The translations under genes were made by a program, and so were the position numbers. A stretch of DNA of 64,000 nt, taken from positions 124,001 to 188,000 of the forward strand of contig JAWKRB010000014.1 in the NCBI GenBank assembly GCA_041389885.1, in the 5' to 3' direction. The DNA comes from JAWKRB01 sp041389885. GTDB lineage: Bacteria > Myxococcota_A > Polyangia > Polyangiales > Ga0077539. Under the pieces are notes generated by a model, which saw only the letters and a list, made by a program, of their open reading frames with translations, had not been told where the DNA came from and searched no databases. Shown in pieces: positions 48,458 to 56,521 of this stretch; position 1 is the stretch's first letter; each line of letters opens with the position of its first letter.

Positions 48458-50007
48458 GCTACAGATTGCGGCGTCGATGGACATCGCCGCCGACGCACAG
48501 GCCGATGAGCGCGTGGTGCGCGCCATGGCCGAGGATCCGTCTGTCGAAGCGTGGGCCCGGGGGCTGTACACCCTCGACCGCGCGATGCGCGAGTGGCCGG
48601 AGGTGCGCAGGGGCGAGAAGTCCTGGGGGCGCATGGCGGAGCGGATCCGCAAGCGCGTCGAGGGCGCCAAGGGTCGCGCCTCCTCCGAGGTCAGAGCGAC
48701 GGACGATGCCTACACCGCGGCGCCTGTCTTCGACGACGACGACGCGGCGCCGCCCAGGGAGCAACAGATCACCATGTCCGAGACGAACGAGCACGACGCC
48801 GACCTCGAGGGCCTCGCGGCGCTCACGCGAATCAGCCACCTGCCCGGCGCGATGCCCTCGGCGCCGCCGAGGTCTCTGGGGCCGGCGCTCCTCGACGAGC
48901 CCGACGACACGAGCTCGGGCCTCGTCGACATGAAGAGTCTGGCCGAGCTCACCCGCGAAGCCGCGGCCTCGATGCCTCCGCCGGCGCCCGAGCCCGCGCC
49001 CGTCGAGGCGAAGCCCGCCCCGGTCAAGGAGGCCCCCGCGGCGGAGAAGCCCGCGAAGGCCGACGACGCCAGGGCAAAAGCAACGCCCGCGGCGGCGAGC
49101 CTGCCCGTGGTCCCCGAGGCACCCCGAAAAGGAGGCAACACGTGGCTCGGCGCGCTGGGCGGCGTCGCGGTCGCCAGCGCGGCCTTCTTTCTGATCTCGC
49201 GCAGCGACGCGCCTCCTCCGTCGGTCGACTCTGCCTCACAGGCGGTGAACTCGGCGCCGGCCGTGGTCGCGCCGAGCCCTTCGGAGTCGCCGCAGCCCGC
49301 CGCGCAGCCCGCCGCCCAGTCTGAGTCGGCCGCCCAGCAGGCGCCCGCGGCCCCCGAGCCGGCCCCCGCGGCCGAAGCGCCCGCGCCTCCCGCCGAGGCG
49401 GCGCCCCCGCCACCGCCCGCCGTCGCCGCGCCTGAGCCTGAGCCGGCGCGCGCGGTCGAGGCGCGGCCTCACACGACGCGCGAAGAGCGCGCCCGCGCGG
49501 CGAGAGCCCGGCGGCCGCGGCGCCTGCTGCGCCGACGGCTCACGCCGCGCCGACCCCGCCCGCCCCTGCGCCTTCGCCCGCGCCCTCGGCCCCGCGGCTC
49601 GCGCGACGCCCGCGCCTGCGGCGGCTCCTTCGACGGGTCGGCCGGCGAGCGTCGATGACCTGATCAACCGCGTCGCGGGGAGCGGCCCCGCGGCGCCCGC
49701 CGCGGCGCCCGTCGCGGCGGCGGAGCCCGCGCTGCCCGAGCGGCTGACGCGACCGCAGATCACCTCGGTGATGAGCGGGCTCAACAGCGCCGTGCGCGCC
49801 TGCGCGCAGGGCCAGACGGGCACCGCGCCCGTCGCCATCGTGATCGGCAACGACGGCGCGGTGCGGAGCGCGAACGTGAGCGGACAGTTCGCGGGCAGCC
49901 CGGTGGGGAGCTGCATCGCGGGCGTGGTGAACCGCGCGCACTTCCCGCGGTTTCGCGCGAATTCCATCAGCGTGACCTGGCCCTTCGTGATCCTCCCGCC
50001 CCGTTGA
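48441..50007 (+). CDS. Membrane protein with AgmX/PglI tail, probable anti-sigma (frame-broken)
   Basis: GTG at 48441 overlaps the sigma gene. The protein has an acidic helical cytoplasmic part (about 1-230), one membrane helix (TWLGALGGVAVASAAFFLI), a long Pro/Ala-rich periplasmic part and a C-terminal AgmX/PglI-type tail (VMSGLNSAVRACAQGQTG to PFVILPP), with two cysteines. The Pro/Ala part switches frame twice. The breaks fit one-base losses in CCC at 49507-49509 and near 49589-49596. Adding two bases gives 1569 nt, a full gene of 522 residues. Gene order suggests an anti-sigma factor. The tail resembles the TonB C-terminus in role and also occurs in gliding proteins. Confidence 0.75.
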
Positions 50008-50076
50008 CGCCCGCCGGGGGGCTGAGGTAGCTTCCGCGCCCCCGAACACACTCGGTTCCAATAGAGGAGATCGCTC

Positions 50077-50214
50077 ATGGTTTCGCTGACGCAGAAGACG
50101 AGCCGCATCCGGCGCCGCAAGCAGACGACCAACGGCAAGGTGAACAAGCGCGCTCGTCGTGCGCAGCAGACGCCGGCCTTCCCCGTGCACCAGGAGACGC
50201 CGTCGGCGTCCTGA
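50077..50214 (+). CDS. Small basic protein, 45 residues
   Basis: ATG at 50077 follows AGAGGAGA by six bases and encodes MVSLTQKTSRIRRRKQTTNG, then KVNKRARRAQQ and a short hydrophobic end. The good ribosome site, the non-random composition and the terminator directly behind it support a real gene. The basic core suggests nucleic-acid or ribosome binding. No function is known. It forms its own short transcription unit. Confidence 0.65.
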   Translation: MVSLTQKTSRIRRRKQTTNGKVNKRARRAQQTPAFPVHQETPSAS

Positions 50215-50240
50215 CCCTCGCGACGGCGCGAATCGGCAAA

Positions 50241-50276
50241 GGCTCTGAGCGCGGCGACGTGCTCGGGGCCTTTTCG
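50241..50276 (+). terminator. Intrinsic terminator
   Basis: GGCTCTGAGC (50241-50250) and GCTCGGGGCC (50261-50270) pair over ten positions (including G-T pairs) with a ten-base loop, followed directly by TTTTCGTTGTT. It is preceded by AAA. This is the best intrinsic terminator in the window and ends the 45-residue gene. Confidence 0.75.
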
Positions 50277-50290
50277 TTGTTGGCGATCGG

Positions 50291-51397
50291 CTACCGCAGC
50301 CGGGCGTCGATCACGGCGCGAATCGCGGGGCCTGAGCGCTCGAGCTCGGCGAGGTCCTTGACCGGAAGAAAGCGGCTGCGCTCACCCGCGCGCGGGACGT
50401 GGATCCAGCGCGTGGGGTGCCACCAGGTGAGCTCTCCCACGAGTCGCTCGAACTGCACGGCGTCGCGGCCGTCGACCTTCTTTCTCGCGACGCACCACGT
50501 CCACGGCGCGTCGAGCGACATCGCCTCCAGGTCGATCCAGAGCGTGTTGGTGTTGAAGAGCGGGAACGCTTCCTGCGGGAACTCTGGCGGCAGGCGAAAG
50601 GCCTCGGCCAGCACGAGGCGTCCATCGACCGACACGGGCAGTCCGCCGCGGTCGCCCGCGAGCTTCTCGACCAGCTCCACCGAGATGCGCCCTCCGCCGC
50701 GGCGGTGCATCGCGAGGACGGCGGGGTCGACGGTGGCGCCGATGTTGTCGACGTTCGACAGCACGACGGTGCGCACGCCCCGCGCGCGCCAGGCGTCGAG
50801 CAGCCCCGCGTCTCGAAGCGCCTCGGGCAGGTCGCCGTGCCCGGTCGCGTAGGGGCTCGGCGCCCCCGACGCGTCGAGGAAGAGCTCGCCCTCTGGCGTC
50901 AGGCGCAGCGAGACGAACTGCGGCGCCAGGGTCACCGCCCCGCCGTCGCGCGCCGCGAACCACGACTCGATCGCCTCATGGGTCGCGAAGCTGGTCATCA
51001 CCGCCGCGGGCACGGCGCCCTCGTAGCGCGCGAGGTCGCGGAGCTTGGCGTCGAGAAAGCACCAGTCGGGGCCGCCCTCGAGCTCCAGCGAGGCGAGGCC
51101 CTTCACCACCGATCCGAAGCGCGTGGCCATGCCGCCCGCGAGCACGACCGCGGCCAGCTCGCCGCGCTCGATGCTCGCGAGGCCCTCCGCCCGGAGCTCA
51201 TCGCGCGCGGCCGTGCCGACCTCGGGGAGCACCGCCGCGCAGTCGGCCGCGGGGGGCTGCAGGGGGAGCGTGATGCGGTGCAGAGCGTCAGGGTTCGAGG
51301 CGGAGACGAAGCGGTCCCGCAGCGACTCGAAGCGCGCCATGTCGAAGCGGAACCTCTCGAGCATGGCCGAGAGCGTCGGGGGGGCCTTGATCTCCAT
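50291..51397 (-). CDS. UDPGP-family nucleotidyltransferase
   Basis: The 368-residue protein has the nucleotide-binding signature AAVVLAGGMATRFGSVVKG of UTP-dependent sugar-phosphate uridylyltransferases (UDP-glucose or UDP-N-acetylglucosamine pyrophosphorylase). Further marks are VVLSNVDNIGATVDPAVL and FPLFNTNTLWIDLEAM. It likely makes a UDP-sugar for envelope or capsule synthesis. ATG at 51397 follows AAGAGGA. The exact sugar cannot be told from sequence alone. It is divergent from the siroheme gene. Confidence 0.85.
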   Translation of the reverse strand: MEIKAPPTLSAMLERFRFDMARFESLRDRFVSASNPDALHRITLPLQPPAADCAAVLPEVGTAARDELRAEGLASIERGELAAVVLAGGMATRFGSVVKGLASLELEGGPDWCFLDAKLRDLARYEGAVPAAVMTSFATHEAIESWFAARDGGAVTLAPQFVSLRLTPEGELFLDASGAPSPYATGHGDLPEALRDAGLLDAWRARGVRTVVLSNVDNIGATVDPAVLAMHRRGGGRISVELVEKLAGDRGGLPVSVDGRLVLAEAFRLPPEFPQEAFPLFNTNTLWIDLEAMSLDAPWTWCVARKKVDGRDAVQFERLVGELTWWHPTRWIHVPRAGERSRFLPVKDLAELERSGPAIRAVIDARLR

Positions 51398-51478
51398 CGT
51401 CCTCTTGCGGCGGGGGCCTGGCGTGATAGCACCCGTTCCGCCGGACGCGCCATCTCTCGGCGGCGCAGGGGGAGTCGT

Positions 51479-52075
51479 ATGGCCGCCTTCGTCGTCGCGC
51501 TTCAGGTCCAGGGTCGGCGCTGCCTCGTGGTGGGGGGAGGCGCCGAGGCCACCTCCAAGGCCCTCCGCCTGGTGGAGGCCGGGGCCGAGGTGACGGTGGT
51601 GTCTCCGGAGATCGAGCCCGCGCTGGATTCGTCGCGCGCGAGGGGGAGGCTCGCGTGGGTGCCCCGCGCCTTCGACGCCTCGCTCGACCTCGCGGAGCCT
51701 CCCTTCGTGGTGATCTCGACCGACGAGGCCGCGCACGAGGCGGTGCGCTCGGCGTCGAAGGCGGCGGGGGCGCTGGTGTGCTGCGTCGACGCGCCGGCGC
51801 TGTGCGACTTCTACCTCACCGCGCAGGGCGCCTGCGGGCCGATGACGCTCGCGGTGGCGTCTGAGGGGCGGGCGCCGATGCTCGCGCGGCTGCTCCGCGA
51901 CGAGCTCGTGCGGCAGCTCGACGCGCCGATGCGGGCTCTGGGTGACGCGATGGTCGCGCTGCGCGCCAGGAGCGCGCCGGGGTCGCGCAGGGCGGTCATT
52001 TCCAAGGCGCTCGAGGGGTTCTCGGTCGAGATCCGTGTCAACCTCCCGCATGCCCGCTCGCGCGACGACGAATAG
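51479..52075 (+). CDS. Precorrin-2 dehydrogenase/ferrochelatase-like (Met8/CysG N-terminal)
   Basis: The 198-residue protein starts AAFVVALQVQGRRCLVVGGG, an NAD-binding Rossmann motif followed by AEATSKALRLVEAGAEVTVV. It continues through the family segment CCVDAPALCDFYLTAQ. This is the Met8p/CysG N-terminal type, which oxidises precorrin-2 to sirohydrochlorin and may insert iron for siroheme. ATG follows GGGGGAG by five bases. It stands alone before the TonB-like gene, apart from hemA and hemC. Confidence 0.88.
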   Translation: MAAFVVALQVQGRRCLVVGGGAEATSKALRLVEAGAEVTVVSPEIEPALDSSRARGRLAWVPRAFDASLDLAEPPFVVISTDEAAHEAVRSASKAAGALVCCVDAPALCDFYLTAQGACGPMTLAVASEGRAPMLARLLRDELVRQLDAPMRALGDAMVALRARSAPGSRRAVISKALEGFSVEIRVNLPHARSRDDE

Positions 52076-52128
52076 GCGCGCCCGGCCCCGTTGCCGCTCC
52101 CTTACCCGGGTGGTACCCACGAGGCTCG

Positions 52129-53706
52129 ATGCGTCGTGACGACGTGCTCATCCCGCTCTACCTCTGGGGGAGCCTCTCGCTGATCCTCCACCTGGGCTTC
52201 GTGAGCGGCACGAGCGCGGTGGTCTCACGCCTGCCGTCTGATCGCCCGGCCCTCGCGTCGCTGCGGCGCGGTCCGACCGAGGCGAGCGAGGTCGAGTTCA
52301 CCTTCGAAGACCCGCAGCGTCCCCCGGTGGTGACGCCGCCCACCGCGCCGCGCCCGCCGCCTCCGCCGAGGCCCGAGCGCAGGGTCGAGCGGCCGCCCAC
52401 GGAGCGGCCCAACCCGGTGCGTCCGCCCGATCCGCCGCCGCCCACGCCTGCGGCGCCCGCGCGGGTCACGCCCCCGCCGCGGGTCAACGCGCATTTCATC
52501 GACCAGGACCACCACGCCGAAGAGCCGACGCCCACCGACCCGCACTACCTCGCGCCGACGAACCGCAACGTGGACGAAGAGACCATCGCCGCGCTGCGCT
52601 CCCTCGAGCGGGACCACGCGAACCCGCGCGTCGGCGCGAGCCCCAGCCGTCAGCCGTCGACCAGCCCCGGCAACGCGCCTCGGGAGGTTCACGCAGACGC
52701 GCGCGAGGTCGCGGGGCGCCGAGACCGCGTGCCCAACGAGTCGCCCGAGGCGCGCCCGCCGGAGCGTCCGAATCCTCGGTCGAGCGCGTCCGCGCAGCGG
52801 CCGACCGCGGGCGGCGACGGTCGGCGCGCGGGCAACGAGCGCCCCGCGGGCACGGTCCCGACCCCGGGCGGCGTCGCGCCGACGCCGAACAGCCAGAGCG
52901 GCGACCCCGTCGCGAGCGCGCCGAGCCCGCAGGCGACGCCGGGGGAGGGCGGAGAGGGCGGCGCGGCGGGGCAGGGCGGTCGGAGCGCCGCGGAGGTCCT
53001 CGGTGTGCGCGGCATGGGTCCGGCGGGCACGCTCCGCGCGTTGATGCCGCGGTACGACAACTTCGTCGCGGTCTTCGGGCGGGAGGCGATCCAGCGCCAG
53101 CGCGAGGAGGCCGCGCAGCGACGGAGCGAGGCCCGCGGCAGCACGAGCGACGACTGGGCGGTGACCCGCGCGGCCCTCGAGAACTTCGTGTCGAACGTGC
53201 GCGTGGGCAACCAGACGGCGCTGCGCGCCGCGGCCTCTCCCTTCGCGGGGTACATCGTCGCGATGCACAACCGCATCCACCGCCTCTTCGCGGACGGCTA
53301 CCTCGCGGGGCTCAGCTCGCTCTCGGCGACCTCGCCGCTCAACGACCGCTCGCTGCACACCACGCTGGAGATCATCGTCGACCGCGACGGCAGCGTGCAC
53401 CGGATCAACATCGTGCGCAGCAGCGGCACGCTGCCCTTCGACGTCGCGGCGATGAACGCCGTGCGGCGCGCGGCGCCCTTCGGCGAAGCGCCCCCGGCGA
53501 TCCTCTCGGGCGACGGCAAGGTGTACGTGCACTGGGGCTTCTATCGAAACGAGCGGCAGTGCGGCCCCTTCAACGCCGAGCCCTTCATCCTCCCCAACCC
53601 CCAGGGGCCGGCGCCTCGTCGCGCCCCGCGGGATCAGTCGCCCGCGGTGAACCCCGGCAACGTCGGCGCGCGATCGCGCGGGGCCGCGCGCGTCACGGCT
53701 TCGTAG
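52129..53706 (+). CDS. TonB-family energy transducer-like protein
   Basis: The 525-residue protein has one N-terminal membrane helix (about 7-25) and a very long Pro-rich periplasmic stretch (about 65-300). A C-terminal domain includes the TonB-type pattern SLHTTLEIIVDRDGSVHRIN, IVRSSGTLPFDVAAMNAVRR and APFGEAPPAIL. TonB couples an ExbB-ExbD motor to outer-membrane transport. Two such motors lie 17-20 kb away in the same window. The gene is longer than usual TonB (about 240 residues) because of the repeat-rich middle. Confidence 0.82.
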   Translation: MRRDDVLIPLYLWGSLSLILHLGFVSGTSAVVSRLPSDRPALASLRRGPTEASEVEFTFEDPQRPPVVTPPTAPRPPPPPRPERRVERPPTERPNPVRPPDPPPPTPAAPARVTPPPRVNAHFIDQDHHAEEPTPTDPHYLAPTNRNVDEETIAALRSLERDHANPRVGASPSRQPSTSPGNAPREVHADAREVAGRRDRVPNESPEARPPERPNPRSSASAQRPTAGGDGRRAGNERPAGTVPTPGGVAPTPNSQSGDPVASAPSPQATPGEGGEGGAAGQGGRSAAEVLGVRGMGPAGTLRALMPRYDNFVAVFGREAIQRQREEAAQRRSEARGSTSDDWAVTRAALENFVSNVRVGNQTALRAAASPFAGYIVAMHNRIHRLFADGYLAGLSSLSATSPLNDRSLHTTLEIIVDRDGSVHRINIVRSSGTLPFDVAAMNAVRRAAPFGEAPPAILSGDGKVYVHWGFYRNERQCGPFNAEPFILPNPQGPAPRRAPRDQSPAVNPGNVGARSRGAARVTAS

Positions 53707-54289
53707 GCCGCTCGCGGTCGAGCAAGAAGCCCAGGTTCTCGTGGTTCACCACGGCGTGCGCGATCATCGGCGCGAGCACCTCGCCGGTGATCAGGTAGAG
53801 CGCGGAGAACACCACGCCCATCACCGCGGCCATCACGCTCCACGGGATCATGCGTCGGGACCAGGGCGCGTGGAGCAGACCGAAGCCCAGCGACGAGGCC
53901 ATGACCGCGACGACCACGCCGTGCGAGTCGCGGAGCGTCGGCAGGAGGGCGCCGCGAAAGAAGAGCTCCTCGCCGATCGCCGCGGCGACGGTGAGTCCGA
54001 CGAGCGTCGCGCGGTCGCGGGGGGTGCTCGCGAGGGCGTCGCGGAGCGCGAGGTAGAGCCCCTGGCCCCAGCGAGGTCCCCGGGCCAACGCCCGCGACAC
54101 GGCGCCCGCGACGACGCCGGTGAGCGCGCCCAGGGAGGCCGACAGCGGTAGCGCGATGGCGTGGGTGCCCGCCAGCGGCGCGCCGTCGTGGAGCGCGCTC
54201 GCCCCCAGGGCGTCGCGCCACACCACCGCGACGACGGCGAACAGCCCGTAGATGACCGCGGCGATGTGAAGCCGGGAAGGGTTCTTCAA
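53693..54289 (-). CDS. CPBP-family intramembrane protease
   Basis: The protein of 198 residues (TTG start at 54289, preceded by GGAG) has about five membrane helices. It carries the CPBP/Abi motif EExxxR in GEELFFRGALLP (E107, E108, R112), plus the later conserved histidines in LHAPWSR and HAVVNHE. The family contains CAAX prenyl proteases and bacteriocin self-immunity proteins. The start is uncertain because no ATG or GTG is placed well. It is convergent with the TonB-like gene and overlaps it by 14 bases. Confidence 0.85.
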   Translation of the reverse strand: MKNPSRLHIAAVIYGLFAVVAVVWRDALGASALHDGAPLAGTHAIALPLSASLGALTGVVAGAVSRALARGPRWGQGLYLALRDALASTPRDRATLVGLTVAAAIGEELFFRGALLPTLRDSHGVVVAVMASSLGFGLLHAPWSRRMIPWSVMAAVMGVVFSALYLITGEVLAPMIAHAVVNHENLGFLLDRERPTKP

Positions 54290-54406
54290 TCGCAGGTCTC
54301 CGCCGCTCAGGCAGCTAGCACCTGCGCGGTGCGGACGCAACGCGGCCCGCGCATGGGAGCGCGCGGATTGACGCGCCCTCCGAGGGGCGGCGAGACTCTC
54401 GGCCGA

Positions 54407-55912
54407 ATGGATCTCAACAGCACCGAGACCGGCACCCGGGTTCTGATTGTCGACGACGAGCGCGTGATCCGAGAGGTCTTGGCGGATTTTCTCTCGCTGG
54501 AGGGCTTCTGGGTTCGCACGGCGGAAGACGGGGCGGCCGCGATCAGCGAGCTCGACGCGCGGCCCTACGACCTGGTGATCTCGGACCTGAAGATGCCCAA
54601 CGTGTCGGGCCTGGAGCTCCTGGAGCATATCTCGAAGCACCACCCCAACACGGTCACGATCATCATGACGGCCTTCGGCACCGTCGAGACCGCGATCGAC
54701 GCGATGAAGCGCGGCGCGTACGACTACGTGCTCAAGCCCTTCAGGGTGCAGGAGGTGATGCTCCTGGTGCACCGCGCGCTGGAGAAGCAGCGCCTCGCGG
54801 CGGAGAACCTCAGGCTGCGCGAGGCCATCTCCCTCTACAAGGTCTCTGAGGCCATCGCGGCGTCGCTCTCGCTCGACGAGGTGCTGAGCACCGTGGGCGA
54901 CGCGGCGGTGCACGACGTCGGGGCCGACCTCGCGATCGTGCTCCTCGACGACGGCGAGGGGGGCGTGTTCGAGCGCCTGCGTCGGCAGAGCGCGACCTTC
55001 GTGGGCTCGCTCATGCGCGACGGCGCCGAGCTCACCCTCGACGCCGGGGGCATCGCCGAGTACCTGGAGAGCGAGGTCACGCTGAACGTCGCCGGGGTGC
55101 GGGCGCTGCAGTTCGTCTCGAACGCGCCGGAGCAGCACCCGGTCAACGCGATCATGGCGGTGCCCCTGAAGATCCGCTCGCGCAGCGCGGGCTTCATCGT
55201 GGCGATGCGCTTCGACTGGGGCCGGCGCTTCGACGAGGGGCAGCGAAAGCTCCTCGCGTCGGTCGCGAGCCGCGCCGCCGCCGCCATCGAGAACGCCCGG
55301 CTCTACGAGGACCTCAAGGCGACCTTCAACCAGACGATCCAGGGCCTGGCCCGCGCGATCGACAAGATGGACCGATACACCTCGGGGCACTCCGACCGGG
55401 TGGCGACGTACTCGCGGCTCCTCGCGCAAAAGCTGGGGCTCCCCCCTGATCAGGTGGAGATCGTGCGGCAGGCGGCGCTGATGCACGACATCGGCAAGAT
55501 CGGGTGCGTGCTGAACCTCAACAAGGCCGGCAAGCTCTCCGCCGAGGACTACGAGATCTTCAAGCGCCACCCGGGTTACGGGCGGGAGATTCTTGAGCCG
55601 ATCAAGTTCCTTCACCCCATCCTGCCCGGCGTTCACGCGCACCACGAGCGGTGGGACGGCAAGGGCTACCCCGTGGGCATCGCCGGCGACGAGATCCCCC
55701 TGATCGCGAGGATCATCTCCGTGGCAGACACCTACGACGCGATGACGAGCGACCGGAGCTACCGCCGCGCCCTGCCGCATGAGGTCGCGATCAACGAGGT
55801 CGAGAAGTGCTCCGGGAGCCAGTTCGACCCCGACTGCGCCAACCCCTTCCTCGAGGTCATCGAGACCGACCGCGAGGAGCGCCTCGCGCGCGGCGAGGCC
55901 GTGCCGGAGTAG
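54407..55912 (+). CDS. Response regulator with GAF and HD-GYP domains
   Basis: The 501-residue protein has a receiver domain (about 10-125, VLIVDDERVIREVLADFL with the phosphoacceptor in DLVISDLKMP), a GAF-like sensor domain (about 145-310), and an HD-GYP output domain (about 320-480). The HD motif is in LMHDIGKIG, the HPGYG helix follows, and the GYP motif is in ERWDGKGYPVGIAG. HD-GYP domains hydrolyse cyclic-di-GMP. The usual metal ligands are present, so it should be active. No partner kinase is directly adjacent; the nearest sensor kinase is at 59278. Confidence 0.94.
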   Translation: MDLNSTETGTRVLIVDDERVIREVLADFLSLEGFWVRTAEDGAAAISELDARPYDLVISDLKMPNVSGLELLEHISKHHPNTVTIIMTAFGTVETAIDAMKRGAYDYVLKPFRVQEVMLLVHRALEKQRLAAENLRLREAISLYKVSEAIAASLSLDEVLSTVGDAAVHDVGADLAIVLLDDGEGGVFERLRRQSATFVGSLMRDGAELTLDAGGIAEYLESEVTLNVAGVRALQFVSNAPEQHPVNAIMAVPLKIRSRSAGFIVAMRFDWGRRFDEGQRKLLASVASRAAAAIENARLYEDLKATFNQTIQGLARAIDKMDRYTSGHSDRVATYSRLLAQKLGLPPDQVEIVRQAALMHDIGKIGCVLNLNKAGKLSAEDYEIFKRHPGYGREILEPIKFLHPILPGVHAHHERWDGKGYPVGIAGDEIPLIARIISVADTYDAMTSDRSYRRALPHEVAINEVEKCSGSQFDPDCANPFLEVIETDREERLARGEAVPE

Positions 55913-55939
55913 GCGGCCTGGGCTAGAGTGCCTGGGATC

Positions 55940-56521
55940 ATGCCCATCCGACGCTCGCTCGCGCCCGGCCTGCTGCTCGCCGCACCGCGGCTGGGCGACC
56001 CCAATTTTGAGCGCACCGTCGTGCTCCTGGCGCGTCACGACGAGAGCGGCGCGCTCGGGTGGATCGTGAACGGCCGCGCGGTGGGGGAGGTGCGCGAGCT
56101 GCTGGCGAGCTCAATGCTCCTCCCCGAGGGATCGGAGGTGCCCGAGTCGCCGGCGCTCTCGCGGGTGGCGAGGGTGGGCGGCCCGGTCGCGCCCGAGTCG
56201 GGGTGGGTGATGTACCTCCGGGGCGCGGGCGCGCTGCCCGGTGAGATCGACGTGGGCGACGAGCTCGCGGTGACCGGCGACCTGAGCGCGCTGCGCACGG
56301 TGGTCGCCGAGGCGCGCGGCGATTTCAGGCTCCTGGTGGGCTACGCGGGCTGGTCGCCGGGGCAGCTCGACGACGAGCTGCGCGCGGGCTCGTGGCTCCC
56401 CGCCGACGTCGACGCCGAGCTCGTCGTCTCCGACGCCGAGGACCTCTGGGAGCGCGCCTACCACCGCACCATCGGCGCCGCGCCCGCGGCCTTCGTCTCA
56501 GCCCGAGGCGGCAGCGCGTGA
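55940..56521 (+). CDS. YqgE/AlgH-family protein
   Basis: The 193-residue protein shows the YqgE/AlgH pattern LAPGLLLAAPRLGDPNFERT, then VVLLARHDESGALGWIVNGR, and the closing LVGYAGWSPGQLDDELRAGS. The family is widespread, and its biochemical role is unknown (AlgH is linked to alginate regulation in Pseudomonas). Its stop overlaps the start of the TPR-peptidase gene (GTGA), so they are translated together. Confidence 0.9.
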   Translation: MPIRRSLAPGLLLAAPRLGDPNFERTVVLLARHDESGALGWIVNGRAVGEVRELLASSMLLPEGSEVPESPALSRVARVGGPVAPESGWVMYLRGAGALPGEIDVGDELAVTGDLSALRTVVAEARGDFRLLVGYAGWSPGQLDDELRAGSWLPADVDAELVVSDAEDLWERAYHRTIGAAPAAFVSARGGSA

